A stretch of 6,105 bases of DNA from Acidobacteriota bacterium (lineage in GTDB: Bacteria > Acidobacteriota > Thermoanaerobaculia > Multivoradales > UBA5704), in NCBI GenBank assembly GCA_003223675.1, contig QHVW01000324.1, positions 1 through 6,105 of the forward strand. The letters are read 5' to 3'. The notes below the pieces were generated by a model that was given only the letters and a program-made list of their open reading frames with translations, made no database searches and was not told the origin of the DNA. A program made the position numbers and the translations under genes. Below are positions 1-4,988 of this stretch, one piece after another; position 1 is the first letter of the stretch, and each line of letters begins with the position of its first letter.

Positions 1-279
1 CGGCAGCAGCCGCGCGCCGGGGAAGAAGAGGGAGAGGAAGCGGTTCCAGTCGCGCTTCTTGCCGGCCGGCCCCGACAGCGCCTCGTAGTAGGCGTTGACG
101 ATGGCTTCCGGCGAGGCGACGTCCGCCGCCGCGGCCTGGGGGATCCCGGCCATATGGCCGCCGGGCGCTCCACCGCTGCCGTGCATCATGTGGCCGGTGG
201 CGGGCTCCTGCGCGCCGGCCACCACGGAGAGCGCGAGCAGCAGCAACATCGAGATACGGATCACAAGGCGCGGAGTCAT
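1..279 (-). CDS. Secreted NTF2/SnoaL-like protein with Met/His-rich N-terminus (partial, 3' end outside window)
   Basis: The first 93 codons are visible, starting at the ATG whose complement lies at 277-279; the gene runs off the left edge. Residues 1-23 form a Sec signal peptide: basic start, a leucine-rich core at about 12-20, and an A-G-A cleavage site before Q24. The mature start is rich in Met and His (H30, M31, M32, H33, then H42, M43) in a Gly/Pro/Ala setting, which could bind copper. From about residue 57 the pattern SPEAIVNAYYEALSGPAGKK followed by DWNRFLSLFFPGARLLP resembles the first helices of NTF2/SnoaL-like domains found in secreted hypothetical proteins; this is family recall, not a search. 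The start codon is supported by AGGAG six bases upstream. That site overlaps the stop of the multicopper oxidase, so the two genes are very likely co-transcribed and translationally coupled. Function is unknown; a copper-binding or accessory role for the oxidase is inference. Confidence 0.8.
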   Translation of the reverse strand, partial: MTPRLVIRISMLLLLALSVVAGAQEPATGHMMHGSGGAPGGHMAGIPQAAAADVASPEAIVNAYYEALSGPAGKKRDWNRFLSLFFPGARLLP

Positions 280-284
280 TCGGC

Positions 285-292
285 TCTCCTCA
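285..292 (-). promoter_or_regulatory. Ribosome binding site overlapping the upstream stop codon
   Basis: On the minus strand the oxidase stop TGA runs straight into GGAGAG, giving TGAGGAGAG, so AGGAG (286-290) shares a base with the stop. The ATG of the next gene follows six bases after AGGAG. Ribosomes ending the oxidase sit on this site, a classic arrangement for translational coupling. It also decides the start of the left-hand gene. Confidence 0.7.
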
Positions 293-1984
293 GGGTATGA
301 CGTTATAAGGCCGCATCATGTCGTTGTCTTCGTGCTCGAGGATGTGGCAGTGCCAGACGTACGGCGGCACTCCCTGCGGCGTCGCCGAGGCGTTGTTGGG
401 GAGCTCGAACTTCTGGATGATGCGCGTGACCAGGCCCACGCCGTTGTCGGGATCGCCCGGGAACGCCTTGACCACGTCCTTCCACGCCGGCCGCTCGTTG
501 GCCCCCGGCGCCTCGGGCGGCGCGATGAATTTGATCTTCCCCGTGGACTGGAACAGGTTGAGATCGAATTTCTGGCGGTTGAGCACCTGGAAACGGACCA
601 GGTGGACGTGGATCGGATGGCCGTCGGTGGTGACGTTGTAGAGCTCCCAGACCTCCGTCGAGTTGACATGCGGGTCCTCGGTGATCGGCGTGCTCCAGTG
701 CAGCGGTCCCGCGGCCACGGTGCCGAGCATCCCTTCGATGGGATCGCCCGTGGTGGGATCGTCGTCCTCGGAGAGCAGGAGCTGCCGCGTCTGCCGGGCG
801 TGATTCGGATCGAGCAGCGGCACCGAGGCGAGGGTGGACGGCAGCGCGTGATCGGGCTGCGAGAGCGGGCGCGTGACGCGGAACTGCATGATCTGCGGCA
901 GGTCCGGCCCGCCGCCGCCCGGGAAGGGCGAAGGGCCGTCGTTCATCAGCGTGAACGACTTGCCGGCCTTGCCGGTGAAATCGATCACGATGTCGTAGCG
1001 CTCCGCCGGCCCCATCAGCAGGTCCCCCAGGGTGACCGGCCTGGGCAGGAAGCCCTGGTCGGCGCCGATCTGGTAGAAATTCAGCGTCTCGTGCGAGTCG
1101 CGGCTGTTGACCAGCGTCATGTGCAGGAAGCGCGCGTTGCAGGCGTTGAGGATGCGGAAGCGATACTTGCGCGGCTCGACCTCCAGGTATGGGAAGGCCT
1201 TGCCGTTGACCAGGGCGGTGTCGCCGAAGAACTCGGGGATCCAGACCGGCGGGATCGGCGGGGTCACCCCGGGGTCCTGCACCGGATAGAGCAGGGAGCC
1301 GTCGGGGTTGAACAGGCGGTCCTGGATCATCAGCGGGACCTCGTACCTGCCCTTGGGGATGGGCAGCGAGTCCTCCACCGAATCGCGAACGAAATACATG
1401 CCCGCCAGCCCGGCGATCATGTTCAGGCGGGTGATGCCCAGGGCGTGGTCGTGATACCAGAGCATCATCGCGTCCTGATCGTTCGGATAGTGGTAGACGC
1501 GGTTGGAGAAGAACGGCCCGGTCTGCCCGAAGCCGTTGGTGAACCAGGCCTCCGGGTAGCCGTCGCTGTCGCCGAAGACCTTGGCCCCGTGCAGGTGGAC
1601 GACGGTGCGCACGTCGGGCACGGTCGACTCGGCGCCGTGGATGGTGTGGTCGATGGGCAGGAAGTGGTGGCTGGGCAGATCGTTCAGCCACTGCACCGAG
1701 ATCGGCCGGCCCGTGCGCGTCTCGAAGGTGGGGCCGGGATAGATCCCGTTGTAGCCCCAGAGCGTCGTGGGCGGCAGGTCGCGGTGCAGCTTCTGCTTGA
1801 GCTGCGTCATGTGGATGTCGACCGTGCCGAAGCCGGGCGTGATCACCGGCGGGATGGGCAACGGATCGACGAACCGCGCAAGGGTGGGCGAGCTTTGCGC
1901 GAAGGCGAATTTCCTGGGGAGGAGCAGGGCTCCCGCCCCGGTGATCGCCCCCAGCCTAAGCAGATCCCGACGACTCAGCTTCAT
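290..1984 (-). CDS. Tat-exported multicopper oxidase, CotA/bilirubin oxidase-like laccase
   Basis: This complete 564-residue enzyme would oxidise phenolic, pigment or metal substrates with one-electron steps and reduce O2 to water in the periplasm or at the cell surface. A Tat signal is clear: SRRDLLRLG with R5-R6, a hydrophobic stretch to about residue 23, and an A-F-A cleavage site before Q30. All four copper-ligand clusters are intact: HLHG (H130, H132), WYHDH (H178, H180), HPIHVH (H456, H459, H461) and HCHILEHEDNDMM (H545, C546, H547, H551, M556). Cys+5 His and Cys+10 Met match the type 1 site of Bacillus CotA. Other CotA-like blocks are SDGYPEAW (140-147), NACNARFLHMTL (280-291) and GPAERYDIVIDF (325-336). 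The length is slightly above CotA because of the Tat leader. I see no Met-rich loop of the CueO/CopA kind, so a laccase or bilirubin-oxidase type is likelier than a dedicated cuprous oxidase. GGAGG lies seven bases before the ATG. The true substrate cannot be told from sequence. Confidence 0.95.
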   Translation of the reverse strand: MKLSRRDLLRLGAITGAGALLLPRKFAFAQSSPTLARFVDPLPIPPVITPGFGTVDIHMTQLKQKLHRDLPPTTLWGYNGIYPGPTFETRTGRPISVQWLNDLPSHHFLPIDHTIHGAESTVPDVRTVVHLHGAKVFGDSDGYPEAWFTNGFGQTGPFFSNRVYHYPNDQDAMMLWYHDHALGITRLNMIAGLAGMYFVRDSVEDSLPIPKGRYEVPLMIQDRLFNPDGSLLYPVQDPGVTPPIPPVWIPEFFGDTALVNGKAFPYLEVEPRKYRFRILNACNARFLHMTLVNSRDSHETLNFYQIGADQGFLPRPVTLGDLLMGPAERYDIVIDFTGKAGKSFTLMNDGPSPFPGGGGPDLPQIMQFRVTRPLSQPDHALPSTLASVPLLDPNHARQTRQLLLSEDDDPTTGDPIEGMLGTVAAGPLHWSTPITEDPHVNSTEVWELYNVTTDGHPIHVHLVRFQVLNRQKFDLNLFQSTGKIKFIAPPEAPGANERPAWKDVVKAFPGDPDNGVGLVTRIIQKFELPNNASATPQGVPPYVWHCHILEHEDNDMMRPYNVIP

Positions 1985-1987
1985 AAG

Positions 1988-1996
1988 ACCTCCTCC
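1988..1996 (-). promoter_or_regulatory. Strong ribosome binding site of the multicopper oxidase
   Basis: The minus strand reads GGAGGAGGT just before TCTTATG-type spacing. The outer GGAGG (1992-1996) is seven bases from the ATG and the inner AGGAGGT only three, so the outer copy is the better spaced one. It confirms the start that gives an N-terminal Tat signal. It begins only a few bases after the T-run of the terminator-like hairpin. Confidence 0.75.
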
Positions 1997-1999
1997 ATG

Positions 2000-2022
2000 A
2001 AAAAAGAGGGATGGGCTCCCTC
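2000..2022 (-). terminator. Rho-independent terminator-like hairpin directly before the oxidase RBS (possible attenuator)
   Basis: On the minus strand a perfect six-base stem, GAGGGA paired with TCCCTC (2017-2022 and 2006-2011), closes a five-base loop and is followed at once by six T residues (2005 down to 2000). This is the layout of an intrinsic terminator. It lies downstream of the metallopeptidase stop (2216), so it may end that transcript. It is also only 15 bases before the oxidase start codon, which leaves no room for a promoter between it and the oxidase. Oxidase transcripts should therefore pass through it. The stem is short, so termination may be partial. No competing antiterminator is evident by eye. 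Confidence 0.45.
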
Positions 2023-2100
2023 GTCATACGCCACGGGAAGATCCATGCAGGGGAGATCCGGGCCCCCCTGCGCCACAAGCCCCGTTCAGCGATTCCGTCC

Positions 2101-2126
2101 GGAGTGCTTTCCTAGTAAAGTACTTC
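2101..2126. promoter_or_regulatory. AT-rich imperfect inverted repeat, candidate operator upstream of the oxidase
   Basis: AGTGCTTT (2103-2110) and AAAGTACT (2117-2124) form an inverted repeat around the six-base spacer CCTAGT, with one mismatch in DNA terms. The symmetry continues imperfectly outwards to GG and CC. It stands out as the AT-rich spot in a very GC-rich window and lies about 120 bases before the oxidase ATG. It does not match the copper operators I know (CueR- or CopY-type boxes). A regulator site or promoter element is inference only. Confidence 0.25.
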
Positions 2127-2215
2127 CTCTAATTAGCAGGGTGCTCGTTGGCTGGGAATGCGAGCCTCGCCCTTCATTTCCGCGGGAGGAGCCCGCCGGC
2201 GCGCGGCGTAGGGTT

Positions 2216-4825
2216 TCAGGGCTTCTTCTCCTCGTCGTACCGCACGACCGGCACCTTCCATACGGAGGGAGCCTGGCTCGTGGCCCAGTCCAGTAGCTCC
2301 TGGTTGAAGCGGGCCACGGGGACGCCGAGGGCGGTGGCGATCACCTCGTCGCTGGTCTTGCCGGCGCGGAAGGCCTCCAGCATGCGCCGGATGCCGGCCA
2401 CGCCATAGCGCCGCTCCACGTAGTGGAACGTCCAGGCGGACTCGTCGTAGCCGAGGGCGACGAGCGGCGGCGAGAGGCTGCCGATGGCGGGCTCGATCAG
2501 CGGGAAGCCCAGGAGGTTCTCCTTGTCGCGATAGCCGGCCATGGGATTGACGCTGTCGTCCACCATCTCCAGGTGCTGGGCCAGCCCCTCCTGGAACCAG
2601 CGCGGCGCCTGGTCGGCCGTCGTCTCGGTGATCATCGCGTGCGCCAGCTCGTGCGTGAGCAGGCTGACCACGAACGGATTGAACTTCTCCACGTCGCCGA
2701 GCGGCACCCGGATCTTGCCGTCGTAGAGGCCGAGCACGTCCATGTCCGGCGAGTAGCCGACCCGGAACTCGTCGAACGGCAGCAGGTGGACCTCGACCAT
2801 CCGCGACGAGGCGAGCGGGATCCAGGCCTGGAGGCGCTGGCGCTCGGCCTCCAGGATGCGCGCCGCCTCGCGGGCGAATTTCTCGCCGCGCACGGGCGGA
2901 TAGCGGACCGCGAAGTGCGGGCTGTGGAAGACCTCCGACGACGCCGAGAGGCGCTTCTCCATCTGGAGCTGGCGCAGCCGGTTGCCGCTCGCCTCGAAGG
3001 GGAGCTGCGAGTCGGCCTTGGCCACCAGCTTCAGGGCGGTGTCGAAATTCCCCTCCGCGGCGAGCAGGTTGGCCAGCTCGTAGAGCACCGACGGATCGGT
3101 CCGCCGCTCGGCGTTGTTCCCCTTGGCCAGCAGGATCAGCAGATCGCGCGCCTCGGCGTCGCGGCCGGAGCGCCGCAGGGCCACGGCGCGCAGCCGCACG
3201 AGGTCGGGCGGCAGGCTCCCGGGCTCCGCCGTGAGGGAGTCGGTGAGGGCCACCAGATCCGCCCACCGCCGGCGCTTCGCCAGGGCTTCGGCGGCGTCCT
3301 CCGTCCGCTTGCGCAACCCGGGCTGGGCGAGGGCTCCGGGCGAGCGCACGGCCTTGAGCAGAGCGGGCAGGCGCGCCAGCAGGCCCTCCGCGCGCTCGCG
3401 GTCCCAGGCTCCCGCGGTGTCGACCGGCGTGCCCGCCGGCGCGAGGGCGCAGCCGCCGGGCACCCGCAGCTCGCTCTCGCCGCGCGCGACCGCCGGCTCC
3501 TCCGCGTCGGCGAGGTGGAGGAGCTGGCGGATCTGCAGGTCCTCCAGCAGCGCCGCCAGCAGAGGCTCGTCGAAGATCTCGGCGCGCGGCACCGGCTGCA
3601 GCCGCCAGGCGGTGTGGAAGTAGTCCCGCGCTTGGGGCCGCTGGTCGTCCAGCACGGCGATCTCCGCCAGGTAGTACCAGGCCGCGGCCTGGCGGGCGCC
3701 GAGGTCGCCGAGCTGGTGCAGGAGCTCCTTGGCGTGCGCGCGGAAACCCAGCAGCAGGAAGGCCTGGGCGGCTTCCAGGAGCACCGTCTCATGGGCGACG
3801 CCGACCGACGTCGCCCGTTGATACGCCACCGCCGTGGGCAGCTCCTCCAGCCGCAGGAACGCGGCGCGGGCCCGCAGCAGCTCCGCCAGGGGGATCCGGC
3901 CCGGCGAGGGGAATTCCTTCAGCAGCTCGTCGGCGCCGCGCAGGTCCATGCCGCCCAGGAGGTTCTGGGCCCACCAGAGCCGCGCCACCTGGCCGGCCAC
4001 GCCGCCGGCGCGGGTCTCCGGCGGCGCCGTGGCCGGCACGGCGCCCTCGGCAGCCGTGAGGGCGCGGCGCAGCGGCAGCAGCGAGCGCAGCTCGGTCATC
4101 TCCGGCTCGCCGGCCGCCGCCGGACCCTTCGGCGCCGGCAGCACCCGGGGGAGGATCGCGGCCGCCAACACCGCCGCCAGGACCACGCCGCCGGCGCTCC
4201 CCAGGGACCAGGAGAGGGCCCGCCGGTCCCGGTTCAGCAGGGCGACGTAGAGGAGCAGGGCGCCGGCCACACCGGCCACGACGAGCAGCCAGACCGGGAG
4301 CGTGAGAGACAGACCGCCGATCCGCAGCGGCGCCGCCGTGGACGAGGCGGCGGGCTTCTCCTCCTCGGCCGGGCTCTTCGCCCCCACCGGCTCGGCGGAG
4401 ATCCGCAGGGAATCGATCTTCCAGGCGCCGTTCTCCTGCACCAGGCCGAGCACCAGAGAGTCGTCCACCCCCGACGGGAAGCTGAGCAGGAGCACGGCCC
4501 CATGGCTGGAGATCCCCTCGGGAGAGGCCTCGATCTCCCAGTCCGCGCCGGCCGGCGAGCCCGCCCGCACCTCGATCTCCGCCAGCGCGGCCTCCCGGCC
4601 CAGCTTCCGCAGCGGCGACCGGCTCGCGAGGCGGTCCCACCAGGCGGCGGGGCCGCGGTCGAGATACTCCGCGGCGAGCACCGCCACCTGCCGCTCGGCC
4701 TCGCTCAATGGGCGGGGAGCTTCCGGCGCGGCTTCCGGCGCGGCCAGACCGAGCCGGGGCAGGGCCAGGAGGAGGGCCAGCCCCAGGCCCCAAGAGCCCC
4801 AAGAGAGGGCAACGGATCGATTCAT
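2216..4825 (-). CDS. Membrane-anchored TPR protein with C-terminal peptidase MA-like HExxH metallopeptidase domain
   Basis: The complete product has 869 residues. Residues 1-29 form a Sec signal peptide (hydrophobic core about 13-22, A-A before P30). Residues 40-145 form a small alpha/beta domain ending in ENGAWKIDSLRI, reminiscent of NTF2-like folds. Two transmembrane helices follow (about 176-197 and 207-229) joined by the basic loop NRDRRALSW, so the loop should be cytoplasmic and both large flanks periplasmic. Helical TPR-like repeats lie near 349-412 and 543-609. The C-terminal domain (about 630-850) has the peptidase MA pattern: FHSPHFAVRY, GLYDGKIRVP, the zinc motif HELAH (H725, E726, H729) and WFQEGLAQHLE, where E746 is the likely third ligand. 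The catalytic residues look intact, so it is probably an active zinc peptidase; substrate unknown. The ATG at 4823-4825 is preferred over an upstream TTG at 4846, because AGGAGG lies ten bases before it and the signal peptide then starts properly. It is divergent from the lipoprotein gene. Confidence 0.85.
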   Translation of the reverse strand: MNRSVALSWGSWGLGLALLLALPRLGLAAPEAAPEAPRPLSEAERQVAVLAAEYLDRGPAAWWDRLASRSPLRKLGREAALAEIEVRAGSPAGADWEIEASPEGISSHGAVLLLSFPSGVDDSLVLGLVQENGAWKIDSLRISAEPVGAKSPAEEEKPAASSTAAPLRIGGLSLTLPVWLLVVAGVAGALLLYVALLNRDRRALSWSLGSAGGVVLAAVLAAAILPRVLPAPKGPAAAGEPEMTELRSLLPLRRALTAAEGAVPATAPPETRAGGVAGQVARLWWAQNLLGGMDLRGADELLKEFPSPGRIPLAELLRARAAFLRLEELPTAVAYQRATSVGVAHETVLLEAAQAFLLLGFRAHAKELLHQLGDLGARQAAAWYYLAEIAVLDDQRPQARDYFHTAWRLQPVPRAEIFDEPLLAALLEDLQIRQLLHLADAEEPAVARGESELRVPGGCALAPAGTPVDTAGAWDRERAEGLLARLPALLKAVRSPGALAQPGLRKRTEDAAEALAKRRRWADLVALTDSLTAEPGSLPPDLVRLRAVALRRSGRDAEARDLLILLAKGNNAERRTDPSVLYELANLLAAEGNFDTALKLVAKADSQLPFEASGNRLRQLQMEKRLSASSEVFHSPHFAVRYPPVRGEKFAREAARILEAERQRLQAWIPLASSRMVEVHLLPFDEFRVGYSPDMDVLGLYDGKIRVPLGDVEKFNPFVVSLLTHELAHAMITETTADQAPRWFQEGLAQHLEMVDDSVNPMAGYRDKENLLGFPLIEPAIGSLSPPLVALGYDESAWTFHYVERRYGVAGIRRMLEAFRAGKTSDEVIATALGVPVARFNQELLDWATSQAPSVWKVPVVRYDEEKKP
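4719..4742. repeat. Two tandem copies of a 12-base unit inside the metallopeptidase gene
   Basis: GCTTCCGGCGCG occurs twice head to tail (4719-4730 and 4731-4742). On the coding minus strand it gives a repeated A-P-E-A motif just after the signal peptide, a low-complexity linker. Slippage could change the copy number in steps of four residues without breaking the frame. Confidence 0.7.
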
Positions 4826-4835
4826 CGGCGTAAAG

Positions 4836-4841
4836 CCTCCT
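4836..4841 (-). promoter_or_regulatory. Ribosome binding site of the metallopeptidase gene
   Basis: AGGAGG on the minus strand sits ten bases before the ATG at 4823-4825, slightly wide but acceptable. The alternative TTG at 4844-4846 lies upstream of this site and would not use it, so the ATG start is favoured. Confidence 0.6.
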
Positions 4842-4881
4842 CGCAAATGCTGACCGGATTCCGGCCGGCCGCACGAAATAC

Positions 4882-4892
4882 TTCCCAGGGAA
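4882..4892. promoter_or_regulatory. Perfect 11-base palindrome in the divergent promoter region, candidate operator
   Basis: TTCCC-A-GGGAA is a perfect inverted repeat. It is nested inside a wider pair, ATACT (4878-4882) and AGTAT (4901-4905), next to the AT-rich core. Its position between divergent genes suits a shared regulator site, but short palindromes arise by chance and I do not recognise the regulator. Confidence 0.25.
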
Positions 4893-4976
4893 CGGACAAC
4901 AGTATATGGTTATGGCACCCAGTCCATTTCGAAGGATTGAAGCCCGGGGAGAGCGACGGCGATCCTCGTGGCCATG

Positions 4977-4981
4977 AGGGA
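4977..4981 (+). promoter_or_regulatory. Ribosome binding site that decides the lipoprotein start
   Basis: AGGGA lies seven bases before the ATG at 4989. The in-frame ATG at 4974 has no such site upstream and would add M-R-D-D-A, placing two acidic residues in the signal peptide n-region. The 4989 start is therefore preferred. Confidence 0.55.
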
Positions 4982-4988
4982 CGACGCG

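Larger units (their letters stand above)
1985..2215. other. Intergenic region between metallopeptidase and oxidase
   Basis: These 231 bases separate the metallopeptidase stop from the oxidase start, both on the minus strand. They hold, in minus-strand order: a GC-rich imperfect hairpin (GCGGG-ctcct-CCCGC near 2185-2200) without a T-run, an AT-rich patch with a dyad (about 2101-2137), a G/C-run segment (about 2060-2075), the terminator-like hairpin and the oxidase ribosome binding site. The AT-rich patch is the likeliest place for an oxidase promoter, but I find no convincing -35/-10 pair. I see no supported small gene. Confidence 0.5.
4826..4988. promoter_or_regulatory. Divergent intergenic region, probable back-to-back promoters
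   Basis: These 163 bases separate two genes read outwards, so both promoters should lie here. An AT-rich core at 4901-4912 carries TATACT on the minus strand (4901-4906, five of six matches to a sigma-70 -10 box) and TATATG/TATGGT on the plus strand. No good -35 box at 17 bases is seen for either. Start sites here would give leaders of about 70 bases on both sides. A perfect palindrome TTCCCAGGGAA (4882-4892) lies beside the core. Confidence 0.4.

Noticed and set aside
303..1691. Second minus-strand open frame inside the oxidase
   Set aside because: It overlaps the oxidase in another frame; the composition is Arg/Ala/Pro-rich and there is no ribosome binding site or domain.
1981..1998. Five-codon minus-strand frame M-E-E-V-L whose TGA overlaps the oxidase ATG as ATGA
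   Set aside because: The overlap is neat, but the frame has no ribosome binding site of its own and its codons simply read through the oxidase Shine-Dalgarno.
1956..2027. Short minus-strand reading frame of 23 codons overlapping the oxidase start, as a possible leader peptide
   Set aside because: It begins with ATG before the terminator-like hairpin, but no Shine-Dalgarno precedes it and the peptide shows no regulatory codon run. Likely chance.
95..2296. Long plus-strand open frame of 733 codons opposite the oxidase
   Set aside because: It is antisense to the oxidase, whose protein shows every copper motif and a Tat signal. The plus-strand product is Arg/Val/Gly-rich low-complexity sequence with no recognisable domain, typical of antisense frames in GC-rich genes.
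2133..3266. Minus-strand open frame of 377 codons in another frame of the metallopeptidase
   Set aside because: The same DNA encodes the well-supported HExxH domain in the adjacent frame; this product is Arg/Ala/Pro-rich with no motif.
4826..4846. Upstream TTG start for the metallopeptidase, adding seven residues
   Set aside because: The AGGAGG site lies between TTG and the ATG at 4825, and the ATG gives a normal signal peptide.
4860..4872. CCGGCCGGCC run with internal palindromes as a possible operator or hairpin
   Set aside because: Such GC palindromes are common at this base composition, and no T-run or second copy supports a function.
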